This document shows positions 1 through 9,277 of a stretch of DNA of 43,997 nt, piece after piece; position 1 is the stretch's first letter; each line of letters opens with the position of its first letter. Source of the DNA: Nitrososphaerales archaeon (GTDB lineage Archaea > Thermoproteota > Nitrososphaeria > Nitrososphaerales > Nitrososphaeraceae); contig JARBAU010000269.1 of NCBI GenBank assembly GCA_029237525.1, positions 1 through 43,997 of the forward strand, in the 5' to 3' direction. The notes under the pieces were generated by a model. That model was not told the origin of the DNA, did not search any database, and was given only the letters and a program-made list of their open reading frames with translations. Position numbers and translations under genes: made by a program.

Positions 1-1
1 A

Positions 2-232
2 ACACTATTAAGGCCATTTCTCAAAAATTATGCAGTAAAGTACGTATTTTTGGATTCTGAACTGGGTCATAGGATACCCCCAGAGATAGGCGGCGATGAT
101 CGATATGTTTCTAAAATATTCAGTCCAAACCAGTACATCAGAATATTTAACCACATGCCATTTCTAAAAATTATAAAGCAGGTCGGCTCATCGGCACTCT
201 ATAAAGTCTTAAATGACAACAATGAAGGATAG
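2..232 (+). CDS. C-terminal end of a probable membrane glycosyltransferase (partial)
   Basis: The reading frame is open from the window edge to a TAG at 230-232, so only the last 76 residues of a gene starting upstream are visible. The tail has the pattern seen at the extracytoplasmic end of GT39/ArnT-like or STT3-like multi-membrane glycosyltransferases: a strand ending VKYVFLDSE, then a basic stretch and a closing strand (GSSALYKVL). Its position directly before a GT2 glycosyltransferase and a flippase fits surface-glycan or N-glycan assembly. The assignment rests on a short tail and context only; any secreted-domain membrane protein could look like this. Confidence 0.45.
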   Translation, partial: TLLRPFLKNYAVKYVFLDSELGHRIPPEIGGDDRYVSKIFSPNQYIRIFNHMPFLKIIKQVGSSALYKVLNDNNEG

Positions 233-434
233 TAAAACAAAATGTGAAAAATTAACTATCGATGCAAATCTCGACCTTGGTCTACTATATGGAATTGACG
301 TGGCTATTGTTAGGAAACTACTAATTTTCGATTTTGCTATTAGATCTTTTTTGGAATTTGTTTGAAAACTTGGCTTACTAACTAATGAAATCTTTTATAC
401 TTCCGCCTGCGACCTTATACTGATTAAATATTAG

Positions 435-1196
435 TTGAAATTCTTAGAAAACAAAGTTTCAATACTTATACCAGCACTAAATGAAGAAGCCGGAATTAAA
501 AATACAATCGCGTCTATACCCCAGTCAAGCATTCGTGATCTTGGATATGACATGGAAATCCTTGTAGTTGATGGTAATTCTACAGATCGCACTCGAGAAA
601 TAGCCAGAAAAATGGGTGCAAGAGTGATTATTCAAAATGGAAAGGGTTATGGATCGGCCTATAAAATAGGACTTGAAGCTGCCAATGGCAACATAATAGT
701 TACGCTTGATGCAGATAACACGTATCCTGCTGAGATTATTCCAGAGTGTTTGTTGCAGCTCGAAAAAAAAGAAATTGATTTCATTAGCGTGAATCGATTT
801 GCCAAGATGGATAAAGACGCAATGAGCTTTCTTCATAAAGTTGGTAATAAAGTCCTCTCGATTGGTGTGCTCTTGCTGTATTCGTGTAATATACGAGACT
901 CACAATCTGGGATGCAAATAATGAGGAAGAGCTTTACAGAGAGAATTAATCTGCGAGCAGACGGTTATGAGTTTTCCGAAGAGCTTAAGATAATTGCTTT
1001 CAAGTATTTCAGATCGCTTGAAGTAGATGGTAGATACTACCGGCGAATTGGAAAATCAAAGCTGAATTCCTTTAATCATGGGCTTTCAAATTTGAAGTAT
1101 CTTTTTGTCTTTAGAAAGCAACAAAGATTTGCAGTCGCTATACCTATAAATCCTAAGATGCCAACTAAGCGCAAGCTTATTGAGCATGATCCCTAG
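435..1196 (+). CDS. GT2 family glycosyltransferase, dolichol-phosphate mannosyltransferase (DPM1)-like
   Basis: A 253-residue cytoplasmic GT-A enzyme expected to move a sugar from a nucleotide sugar to a lipid phosphate such as dolichyl phosphate. The N-terminus SILIPALNEEAGI (about residues 9-21) is the typical nucleotide-binding strand of GT2; VVDGNSTDRT follows near 45-54 and the metal-binding motif LDADNTYP near 91-98. The region SQSGMQIMRKS near 157-167 is a typical DPM1-like acceptor region. There is no C-terminal membrane pair, as in soluble DPM1 types. The start is TTG at 435; a TATA-like TTTTATAC at 393-400 would give a short leader. It follows the partial membrane glycosyltransferase and precedes a convergent flippase gene, which suggests a lipid-linked glycan pathway. 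The donor and acceptor cannot be read from sequence. Confidence 0.85.
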   Translation: MKFLENKVSILIPALNEEAGIKNTIASIPQSSIRDLGYDMEILVVDGNSTDRTREIARKMGARVIIQNGKGYGSAYKIGLEAANGNIIVTLDADNTYPAEIIPECLLQLEKKEIDFISVNRFAKMDKDAMSFLHKVGNKVLSIGVLLLYSCNIRDSQSGMQIMRKSFTERINLRADGYEFSEELKIIAFKYFRSLEVDGRYYRRIGKSKLNSFNHGLSNLKYLFVFRKQQRFAVAIPINPKMPTKRKLIEHDP

Positions 1197-1621
1197 TCTC
1201 TACCATGAATTTATTAGAGTAACGAATGACCTGAAAGATGAGAATCCATTATTCAAAAATAAGAAATTGTTGATTGGATAACAAGCTCTTCAATGAATGA
1301 TTGACAAAATGATGAAGTACTAATCTCAGCGCATCAAGATAATATTCTAGATTCAAAATGCCTGCCGCCAGTGTCTAGTCATCAAATTACAGAATTCAAA
1401 AATCTATAGACAATGGTAGGTAAGTAAATAACAACATTAATGATCTAAAAGAACTCGTCAAAGAACTATCAATTCTATGCTCTGGAATGCATAAAATTTC
1501 TGTTGAATTTGTTAGTTTGGTATACTTATCAGATACACGCTACGATTGCGTTGAGGCATACATTTCTTCGAATCGTCATTCCTATCCTGTTAAGATTGAA
1601 ATTTGTGCTGCATTTAAATGA
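1186..1621 (+). pseudogene. Possible remnants of a small gene in the gap after the GT2 gene
   Basis: This gap has no gene of normal length but two protein-like fragments on the plus strand. One begins at ATG 1186, overlaps the end of the GT2 gene and runs to TAA 1279-1281 (31 residues, starting MIPSLYHEF). The other is open from just after a stop near 1423 through ATG 1487 to TGA 1619-1621 (44 residues from the ATG) and contains VSLVYLSDTRYDCVEAYISS. Composition of the second is convincing for protein, but I recognise no family. They could be parts of one decayed gene or chance frames. Confidence 0.25.
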
Positions 1622-1678
1622 CAACAACATCCATTTGGTATGGATTTGAAATGATGCTTTCAATATTTAAGACATAAA

Positions 1679-3172
1679 TTATTGTATCTTCTTTATTATT
1701 TTTTCAATAATGCTATACGTTCTTTGTGCCAAATTGCCTGGCATAATTGCGTATACTATTTCGTGTAATTCATTGGTAGTGAACAAATATAATCTTATGT
1801 ATCCTAGAAATGATCCAATAATAATAATGATTGTAGAGATCAGATAATTTACATTCAAGATCCATAGTGAAACGCCAAGGATAATAGGAATGCCTGTTAA
1901 AGTGACATATTTCCGAAATTCAAGTGGTATCTTGTAAGTATTTCGTATTTTAATTGAAGCTAGTAGTCCAGTTGCTGATCCGATCAAAAACGATACAGCA
2001 GCTCCATTAATCCCAAGAATAGGTGAAAGAATAAAATAAAAAATAATCCTTGGAATATTTCCCACTAGGCCTATAAATAATACCGATTTGTGATCTCCTA
2101 ATCCATATACAAAATAGTAGATCAATTCAGAAATAATTAGAAGAGGTAAGCTAATAATAAAAATAGAAAGACTTTGCCCAGCAGATCTGAACTCTTGTCC
2201 CATCAAGCCTAAGAAGTCTGCTGAAAAGAAAAGCAATGGAATGGCAAAAGGCAGGCTGAATATGAAAGTGACTCTCATGTAATGCAACAGAAACGTATCC
2301 TGCTGTTCTTTTTTGTCGATTAGGGCGATCAAAGCATGAGTCACCTTTGTGATACCTGTTAGAACAAATAGGGTTATTGTAAATATGCCTAAAGATATGT
2401 AAAATTTCCCGCCGGATGTTGCACCCTCAGATGAAAAGACAGCTATTATTCCTAGCCAGTACCCAGCAACATTTGCAGTATGTGGGATCCAGCTAGATAG
2501 TCCTGCTGCTAATGTATCTTTTACAGTCGAAAAAAATTTTTCAGGCTTCACTCTTGGACTTTGGCCTATGATCATGAACAATGATATTGCAAAGCATATT
2601 GTTGTTATAAACAACAATGAAGAGAAAGCAAAAATCGTTGCAACAGTCAGAGATGTATTGAATAGCCAATAAATCCCGAAGAATATAGGAAAGCGTGCTA
2701 AAGAACCCAACAGAAATGGAATAACCAAACACTTGGATTTGAGGGCTGCAATAATAGCTTCCACGAGGATATACTGGAATGATTGAGCAAAAATCATGGC
2801 AATAATTATCCAAGTATATTCTCTCTGGATACCAATTATTTCCAAAATTCTTAGACTAGGAATTGCTATTAGAATAGAACTAATTGTTACTACTATTGAT
2901 ACAATTAGAAGTGTTGAAACAAGGACCTGCTTAAACCTGTAAATATCCCCCGACGAAATTGCAATCGATAAATTGCGCTTCATTCCTAAGAACATATCCA
3001 ATCCATCAATGGTGGCAATGATAATGACTAGAGACCCAATGGAGGAAGTAATACCAACAGCCTCCGGTCCCGCAACCCTTGCAATCAGAATCCAAAAGAC
3101 ATAGGTAAAGACTGAGGGCAGTATTATACTAATAGAAGTATACCAAATATTCTTGGTTGGTATCGTACTCAA
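1679..3172 (-). CDS. Polysaccharide/oligosaccharide flippase (Wzx/MATE-like, MOP superfamily)
   Basis: A 497-residue protein made almost wholly of hydrophobic segments, about 12-14 membrane helices by eye, with short charged loops, which is the usual size for Wzx/RfbX or MurJ-like flippases. The N-terminus (NIWYTSISIILPSVFTYVFW) followed by RVAGPEAVGITSSIGSL near residues 31-47 matches the family pattern in which helix 1 is followed by an A/G-rich 'GPEAxG' turn. The family moves lipid-linked oligosaccharides across the membrane. It sits between glycosyltransferase genes, fitting export of a surface glycan. It ends about 480 bases from the convergent GT2 gene. Substrate is unknown. Confidence 0.85.
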   Translation of the reverse strand: MSTIPTKNIWYTSISIILPSVFTYVFWILIARVAGPEAVGITSSIGSLVIIIATIDGLDMFLGMKRNLSIAISSGDIYRFKQVLVSTLLIVSIVVTISSILIAIPSLRILEIIGIQREYTWIIIAMIFAQSFQYILVEAIIAALKSKCLVIPFLLGSLARFPIFFGIYWLFNTSLTVATIFAFSSLLFITTICFAISLFMIIGQSPRVKPEKFFSTVKDTLAAGLSSWIPHTANVAGYWLGIIAVFSSEGATSGGKFYISLGIFTITLFVLTGITKVTHALIALIDKKEQQDTFLLHYMRVTFIFSLPFAIPLLFFSADFLGLMGQEFRSAGQSLSIFIISLPLLIISELIYYFVYGLGDHKSVLFIGLVGNIPRIIFYFILSPILGINGAAVSFLIGSATGLLASIKIRNTYKIPLEFRKYVTLTGIPIILGVSLWILNVNYLISTIIIIIGSFLGYIRLYLFTTNELHEIVYAIMPGNLAQRTYSIIEKIIKKIQ

Positions 3173-3295
3173 ATAGCCTTCGTATCACCTTTGCTTTGAG
3201 ACTCCATGGCCTGTCGTCTTTATCTCTTATTAGAGTAGGTCTGTTCTAGAAGCCTAGACATGTGATAACTAATGATGCAAGCGACAGTCTTCATG

Positions 3296-4447
3296 TTAAA
3301 TTTTCTTTATTATATCTATTATTTGCTCAGCCCTGTGCTTGGATGTGTGTTCCTTCTCAACTCTGGCGCGAGCGGCTTCGCCAATTTTTATTCTCAAATC
3401 CTCGTCTTCGATTAGCATTCGATAAAGCTCTATACATTCTTTAGATGAGCTAGCAATAAGAATCTCTTTACCTATAACAAACCACTTTTCTAAACCTCGA
3501 TAAGGCGCAGACACAGTACAACATTTCATAGAGGCAAGTTCAAAAGGTCTAGATGTAGAGGTACCAAACACTTTAGCGTGTGTTTCCCGCACAACGTTTA
3601 AATTTATTTTACTGCCCGAGCAATACTTTCGCCACTCAGGAAATGAAAACGGCGTTGTACTTATAGCGTTTCCTACATTGGAGCTAAGGTATCGACCACT
3701 GATTACAAATTTGTACTCTAACACTTTTGATGGTTCAGTAATCATCATCCTGATGTTGTTTTCTCGATCTCGACTGCCATTTCCATAAAACAACACGTCG
3801 AAATCTTGTTTGACCGGCATTGGAGTATACACATTTGGATCGACACCAAAGTGCACGATATGCACATCTGTCGCACCAAGTTCTCTGAGTTCATGAATAG
3901 AGCCTTCGGACGGAATGATAAAGGAATCATATTCAGAAAGGTCTGCTCCAATATAATGGTTGAATGTAAAACCACCAAATGAAGGCAACGATGTTGGTAC
4001 ATCAATATCATAGAGTATTACTGGGATGTTAGCATAATTTCTTCTTAAATCAGTTGCAAATCCCTTTAATTGGTTTAATGGCAAATTTATCATGAGAACA
4101 GCATCCACATCCTGTTCATCCATTAGAATTCGATTCACTAATTTCTGGATGTTCGGTCTAGCCAATAGACGTGCGAACGTTGGGATAAATGGAATATTTT
4201 TCTTACCATGGGAATGCTTTAACATTTTTAAAACCTTCTCCAAAATTACTCCCTTGTAATAATTCGGATTCGGATAGCTGCGCCACCATAAACTGGAGAT
4301 AGAATGTCCGTGGTACGGAATAATAATCAGTTCATGACCTAGTTCGTACATAGCTTTAAACAGTTGCCATAGGGCAGGTGTTGATCCATAAGGCTTAGAT
4401 AAATCCAAAGCTGCACAGATTACAAGTACTTTTATTCCAACATTCAC
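3296..4447 (-). CDS. CgeB-like GT-B glycosyltransferase
   Basis: A 383-residue soluble protein. The N-terminal half has a Rossmann-like start (IKVLVICAALDLSKPYGSTPALWQLF) and an 'YDIDVPTSLP' segment near residues 145-155. The C-terminal half has the acceptor/donor pattern of CgeB-type enzymes: VHFGVDPNVYTP (about 197-208), DVLFYGNGSRDREN (about 218-231), INLNVVRETHA (about 282-292), then TSRPFELASMKCCTVSAPYRGLEKWF (about 299-325) and a closing amphipathic helix. The start is GTG; a TATA-like sequence lies at 4475-4487 on this strand. It belongs with the nearby flippase and epimerases as a surface-glycan enzyme. Donor sugar unknown. Confidence 0.8.
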   Translation of the reverse strand: MNVGIKVLVICAALDLSKPYGSTPALWQLFKAMYELGHELIIIPYHGHSISSLWWRSYPNPNYYKGVILEKVLKMLKHSHGKKNIPFIPTFARLLARPNIQKLVNRILMDEQDVDAVLMINLPLNQLKGFATDLRRNYANIPVILYDIDVPTSLPSFGGFTFNHYIGADLSEYDSFIIPSEGSIHELRELGATDVHIVHFGVDPNVYTPMPVKQDFDVLFYGNGSRDRENNIRMMITEPSKVLEYKFVISGRYLSSNVGNAISTTPFSFPEWRKYCSGSKINLNVVRETHAKVFGTSTSRPFELASMKCCTVSAPYRGLEKWFVIGKEILIASSSKECIELYRMLIEDEDLRIKIGEAARARVEKEHTSKHRAEQIIDIIKKI

Positions 4448-5825
4448 CCAGAGCTAAGAAAAGGATGTCATTGTCAATATAATATCACTACCATTGTCCG
4501 AATTTGAAGCTACTAAATCTTGTAATGATATTATGATATAAATAGGAAGGAGGGGCATCATAAGTGAGACATATTGATTCGAGAATTCCATTCCTAACCA
4601 ACTATTAAAATCAAGCCCCTTTTGTGTCTTATGTCCTCGCTAGATAGATGATCGAGAAAAAATATAGCTTTCATCACTTTTATTTGTAGAATGAGTGAAA
4701 TTCAATCTTTATTATAAAGAATTTTCGACACAGCGGTTCATGATTGATTATTTTCTTGTCTGGAGTTCTGACATATTAATTCCGAATACTAAGATCTCCA
4801 AGATTGTTAGTTCAGAATCTGGCAGGAGACTCTATATGTTTACTAAAATGAAATACTTTACAAATTCAAAAAATTAAACGCAGTAATCTTGAATTCTTGA
4901 TCCAAGTGTATTCCATCGGATTTCATGCTTATTGCTTCCGTAGGTTTACTATTGGCATACATCCGGATTGTGTATCCTTCATATCGGACAAATAGAGCAA
5001 CACTATTAGAGATAATAATGACTTATCATTGATATGGGTAAGGTCATATCGCTTTACACCTTATATAGACCAATTACTGTAATCAAAATATAGGTTTTGG
5101 TATGTTTCATTACGCAATGTGGCTTAAACTCGGCAGACAATTCCGTCAACATCTAATCTCGTAGATCCAAAGATAGATGCTATGTCTATTCACACGCTTG
5201 CTGAATCTGCAATAAAAGTCGATACTCAGTGATACCATCAAGGTCTACACTAACTCTATAAATCCTATGCCGATATAATAATGACATTCCTAAAGTATTC
5301 GTATGGAAATTGAGAATTTCTTAACCAAAGACGTGGCGCCGTATACACCAGTATAATCGATTCCTGGACCTTAGCTGCAATTAAAAGCTCTCGAATAACT
5401 CATCATATGAAGTTGTGTGTATCTAGACCTAGAATGTCTTTCCCCATTCACTGCCGCAGTCCTTACGGATGTCATATGTTTAATATGTTTTGGATAAATA
5501 ACCATAATGCCTGCTTCGATTCTCCAGCATTTATTTGTGGTGTGCTAACATCTCATTGTGATACTTGTAAGAAGGTACTAATCAAAAAGATATTCAGTTG
5601 TAAAAACTGAAGTACGACCCTTCGATGTTGATTTAGTTATTAATAATATCGTCGTTGCGCAAGCTGTTCGTCTATGTAAATAGGATCTCTAATGCTATTC
5701 GAAAATGCCTAAGTAAAGCTATAGAATTATTCATTTGCATCTGTCCTGCAGATGTCTAAAATATCGGGAATGCTTGTTCCATATTATAGTCGGCCATCCC
5801 CTATAATAAAAATCATAGCTTTAGA
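4448..5825. other. 1.4-kb gap with no convincing gene; possible decayed minus-strand gene at about 4866-5110
   Basis: No frame here has a recognisable domain. On the minus strand between about 5110 and 4866 there are consecutive protein-like segments in different frames: one has NETYQNLYFDYSNWSI then a stop, and another runs NSVALFVRYEGYTIRMYANS and on to a stop near 4867. This looks like a frameshifted remnant of an unknown, perhaps secreted, protein. Short frames at 4695-4877 and 5407-5610 on the plus strand have unlikely composition. The TATA box of the CgeB-like gene lies at the left end. Confidence 0.4.
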
Positions 5826-6896
5826 TCACAAGCTTCTTTCCAATAATATCCTTTTATCTTTCCAGTCACCATGTTTATTCTTGTACCATTCAATAGTTCT
5901 GCGTAGGCCCTCTTCTAAGGAGAATTTTGGTTCCCACCCTAACATATCCTTTGCCCTAGTGTTGTCAAGAGCTCTGCTCAACGGTCCGACAGGCATATAT
6001 TCTTCAAATTTAAATTTCTGAGGTTTCCAATTCAAAATGTTACAGATCTGCTCAACAGTTTCGATTATCTTGGACTTTTTTCCAGTGCCTAAGTTGATTG
6101 GAGTTCCATCGAAAATTCGTTCAGCAGCCATTAGAGTTCCATCAACAATATCCTCAACATATGTAAAGTCTCTTTCCTGATTTCCGTTACCCCATATAGA
6201 GTAAGGGTCAATTCTGGCAATTGCCTTAAAGATTAAGGCTATGATCGCATGAGTTTCATTTTCTCTCGGTCCATAGGTAGTAACAAATCTTACAGGGCAT
6301 CCCTTCATACCATACTGTTTGATGAAAGCATTTAATTGAATCTCACCCATTAATTTTCCCCAGCCGTACTCGATATCAGCACTCATAGGGAAATCTAGCC
6401 TTGTAGGATCGGAATCTGATTCCTTCAACTTGTATTCTGAACCCACCTTTGACTGTAGCGCATCTGGATAGACACAAGCTGTGCTTGAATAGACTACGTT
6501 TTCTAGATTTGAGGCCGCTGCAGCTTCAAAAACGTGATGATCTATCGACAAATTAGAACATACATCAGCTGGGTGAGTTTGAATATATCCTCGACCACCA
6601 TGAACTGCAGCAAGATGAAATACAATGTCCTGATCTCTAAATAGTGATCTAATTTCACCTTTTGAGATATATTCTAGGTCTTTTTTAGCAAACTTGATCC
6701 TATGCTCTGACTCCTCTAAATTCTCAAGTCTCCCACTACTCAGATCGTCCAATACTGAAACGTTCGCACCTAACTGTACCAATTTGTCCACTAGGTGACT
6801 GCCAATAAAACTGGCACCGCCCGTAACCAAAACACTCTTATCGACCCATCGAGGACTCAAAATTTTATCTTGATTGCTACGCAATAACTGTTTCAA
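5826..6896 (-). CDS. NAD-dependent epimerase/dehydratase, GDP-mannose 3,5-epimerase-like extended SDR
   Basis: A 356-residue extended short-chain dehydrogenase acting on nucleotide sugars in the cytoplasm. The NAD-binding motif TGGASFIGSH is at residues 25-34, the VLDDLSSG turn follows at 48-55, and the active site has S137-S138 and YGWGK (Tyr177, Lys181). The AAVHGGRGYIQ segment (95-105) and SSTACVYP (137-144) resemble GDP-mannose 3,5-epimerases and GDP-fucose synthases more than GalE. The start is TTG and gives about 20 residues before the Rossmann strand, so the true start may be slightly different. It and the GalE-like enzyme at 7841 would supply modified sugars to the glycosyltransferases here. 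Exact substrate not determinable. Confidence 0.85.
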   Translation of the reverse strand: MKQLLRSNQDKILSPRWVDKSVLVTGGASFIGSHLVDKLVQLGANVSVLDDLSSGRLENLEESEHRIKFAKKDLEYISKGEIRSLFRDQDIVFHLAAVHGGRGYIQTHPADVCSNLSIDHHVFEAAAASNLENVVYSSTACVYPDALQSKVGSEYKLKESDSDPTRLDFPMSADIEYGWGKLMGEIQLNAFIKQYGMKGCPVRFVTTYGPRENETHAIIALIFKAIARIDPYSIWGNGNQERDFTYVEDIVDGTLMAAERIFDGTPINLGTGKKSKIIETVEQICNILNWKPQKFKFEEYMPVGPLSRALDNTRAKDMLGWEPKFSLEEGLRRTIEWYKNKHGDWKDKRILLERSL

Positions 6897-7189
6897 ACAT
6901 TTATCAGCTGCAAGGCGTAGATAAAGTGCTCGGTTAGATAGTTGATTTTTTCTTATATGTCATATAATTGATATTCTTCGTTTTGATGGAGACGGTAGTT
7001 ATTCCTGGTTTAAGTCTTGGCTCGATGATTGGTATAATAAGTATTATTGCTTGATCGTGACACTCATTCAAAGAAATATCTATCGTGTTCTGGCTGCTTT
7101 TTTATTACATACTTTTGGATTGACATCAATGAAACCATGATAGCCCCTACAAGCATCTAATTTCTCTTATCTAGAATCCTTAAGAGGAA
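6897..7189. other. Gap upstream of the epimerase gene
   Basis: AT-rich sequence with no recognisable gene; it must hold the promoter of the minus-strand epimerase gene at 6896, but I could not choose one clear TATA box. Confidence 0.4.
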
Positions 7190-7465
7190 TCATAAATAAT
7201 TCGTATTCTGAAAGTTCCGCATCGATGTATTTAGTGAGAGTGAAACTACAATTGGATGGTAACAAGATAGGAACGACAAGGTATATAGGACGATCGGGAT
7301 TACCCAAAAATTATTTGTAATATTCATTATTAATCCTTTTATCGGTTCAATTGCATGCACATGTAGCGATAAATTGCGTGTTTCCTTTGCCATAGATGGT
7401 GTTTCATTAAGAACTATGCTTATATAGGCAAGTTGTATTAATTGGGGTTTGAAAAGCTTCCTCAC
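7190..7465 (-). CDS. Doubtful small hypothetical protein with one hydrophobic segment
   Basis: A 91-codon frame starting with GTG, six bases after the stop of another small frame on the same strand. It has one hydrophobic stretch (about residues 50-72, NNFWVIPIVLYTLSFLSCY) and no recognised domain. Nothing overlaps it on the other strand. It is listed because the frame upstream has a good TATA box and the two could form a small operon; it may equally be chance. Confidence 0.2.
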   Translation of the reverse strand: MRKLFKPQLIQLAYISIVLNETPSMAKETRNLSLHVHAIEPIKGLIMNITNNFWVIPIVLYTLSFLSCYHPIVVSLSLNTSMRNFQNTNYL

Positions 7466-7471
7466 ATTAAA

Positions 7472-7702
7472 CTAAAGAGCGTTAGAGTATGGCAATATAT
7501 GAAATTCTAAATAATTCATGTCATAAATAATCATGTCACATTTTTTCGAATCTTCAAATTTTCTATCGTCAATAAGTCTTCGAGATAAGAGTAGAGTTGG
7601 ACTAAAAAGAATGATAATACAATTTTCAACACTATCTCGGAATGAGTTTATTTGCACCTGGGGATCAGATTCGACATTCAAAATCGATGGGTTTTTATTC
7701 AT
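7472..7702 (-). CDS. Doubtful small hypothetical protein
   Basis: A 76-codon ATG frame with mixed, protein-like composition (for example RRLIDDRKFEDSKKCDMIIYD near residues 41-61, quoted only in part: RRLIDDRKFEDSKKC) and no recognised domain. A well-formed TATA box (CTTTATAAAAT, minus strand, 7747-7757) lies 45-55 bases upstream and would give a leader of about 24 bases. It is transcribed away from the GalE-like gene at 7841. Confidence 0.3.
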   Translation of the reverse strand: MNKNPSILNVESDPQVQINSFRDSVENCIIILFSPTLLLSRRLIDDRKFEDSKKCDMIIYDMNYLEFHILPYSNAL

Positions 7703-7840
7703 GCAGTGGACAGGTGTGAGTATTAGTTTTTTGGTGAATGCATGAAATTTTATAAAGAATTACCAACTGTAAGTATAAAGGGAACCGATACCAGATTAAG
7801 CTGTTTATTGTGGTAAACAATATTCGAACGAGTAAATCGA

Positions 7841-8815
7841 ATGTCTAAACGAATTTTGGTGACTGGTGGTGCAGGCTTCATTGGAAGTTCATTGGTAGGA
7901 GCGCTATTACAATCAGGAAATCATCGAGTTAAGGCTCTAGACAATTTATCCAGTGGACGTTTGTCCAATCTATATTTCTGGATGGATAACCCTAATTTCA
8001 GGTTTGTACAAGCGGATCTGACCAAGTTGTCTTCGATTACAAGCGCTATCGATGATTGTGATACTGTGATCCATCTTGCCGCCAATCCCATCGTGAAGAT
8101 CGGAATGGAAAATACAAAAATTGATTACGATCAAAATGTTCTCTCAACTTATAATTTGCTTGAAGCAATGAGAAAAAGTAGGAATTGCAAGAAAATGATT
8201 TTTGCTTCGACTTCAACAGTGTACGGTGAGTCAAAAATTTTCCCTACACCCGAAGATTATGGGCCTCTACAGCCTATATCGATTTATGGCGGAACCAAAC
8301 TTGCTTGTGAGGCTATTATATCAGGCTTTAGTCACATGTTCGATATTTCTTGTGTTACCTTAAGGCTTGCGAATATTGTGGGTCAGATGAACAATCATAG
8401 TATAATTCATGATTTTGTCATCAAACTTAATAATAATCCTAGGATACTGGAAATTTTGGGCGACGGTATGCAAACGAAGTCCTATCTTCATATAGATGAT
8501 TGCATTAGTGCGATGAAGCTTATACTAAATAGGATCGACGACTGGAAAAATGAAACTTTCAACGTTGGCCCAGGCGATACAATAACAGTTTTAGATATTG
8601 CAAAAATTGTAATTGAAGAACTAGATTTAAACGAGGTTACTTTAAATTTTGTGGACCGGTTTGATGGAAGAGGATGGAAAGGAGATGTAAGACGTTATTG
8701 GTTAGATTCAGCGAAACTAAAGTCGCATGGTTGGATGCCAAAATACGATAGTAAAGAAGCAGTACGTAGGGCCTGTCACGAACACTATAACCTGCAATTG
8801 GTGCGGCCTGAATAG
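7841..8815 (+). CDS. NAD-dependent epimerase/dehydratase (UDP-glucose 4-epimerase-like)
   Basis: A 324-residue extended SDR. The NAD-binding motif TGGAGFIGSS is at residues 8-17, LDNLSSG at 33-39, VIHLAANP at 76-83, and the catalytic set is Ser/Thr at 123-125 (FASTSTVYGE) with YGGTK (Tyr149, Lys153). The C-terminal half has the nucleotide-sugar-binding pattern (ILGDGMQTKSYLHIDD, FNVGPGD). This is the archaeal GalE-like class that interconverts UDP-sugars. The ATG start directly precedes the Rossmann strand. TATA-like AGTATAAAGG at 7772-7781 lies upstream. It supplies the glycan block; whether the substrate is UDP-Glc, UDP-GlcNAc or a dTDP sugar cannot be told. Confidence 0.88.
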   Translation: MSKRILVTGGAGFIGSSLVGALLQSGNHRVKALDNLSSGRLSNLYFWMDNPNFRFVQADLTKLSSITSAIDDCDTVIHLAANPIVKIGMENTKIDYDQNVLSTYNLLEAMRKSRNCKKMIFASTSTVYGESKIFPTPEDYGPLQPISIYGGTKLACEAIISGFSHMFDISCVTLRLANIVGQMNNHSIIHDFVIKLNNNPRILEILGDGMQTKSYLHIDDCISAMKLILNRIDDWKNETFNVGPGDTITVLDIAKIVIEELDLNEVTLNFVDRFDGRGWKGDVRRYWLDSAKLKSHGWMPKYDSKEAVRRACHEHYNLQLVRPE

Positions 8816-9277
8816 AAATTCTAACTAATAAAAATACAATAATAGATCAGAGGTCATTGTTATTCTCTTTTCCACTAACTTTGCACAGTTGTTTTTTGAA
8901 TGATCTATATAATTAAAGCTTATTCGACTCTTGCAAGGCAAGTGACATATTCATCTAAGATAACTATCAGGTATCAGTCGGGTATGGAGAACGATTGCGA
9001 AGTATCCACTTTAGCATTAAACCGCAGATTATTATCAATTCTCCAACGAACCGCTGCTCAAATATCGCAGTTTGAGAATATGAACCATACTCGTTCGATG
9101 TAGATTTTCCCGGGACCAATATAAGCATAATTGTACAATTTCGTACGTTCCTGAGAAATATTACTTGGTGAGTTGATCCGATTTAAGCGCTCAACCTGAA
9201 GAAAATTGTATTAAGCGATGTTAGAGTCAACACGTTAGCTTTAAAAGGAATAGTCGTAATTTATCATAGAACCTCCA
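8816..9277. other. 460-base gap with promoter of the solute-binding gene
   Basis: No credible gene. A 67-codon frame at 8900-9103 has no recognisable pattern and is not called. A TATA-like CTTTAAAAGG at 9239-9248 sits about 30 bases before the TTG start of the next gene. Confidence 0.5.

Noticed and set aside
525-836. 103-codon minus-strand frame
   Set aside because: Lies inside the GT2 glycosyltransferase gene; composition (Phe and Cys runs) is that of an antisense frame.
5407-5610. Cys-rich plus-strand frame that could suggest a zinc finger or transposase remnant
   Set aside because: Cys spacing is irregular, no start context, and neither strand gave a transposase motif.
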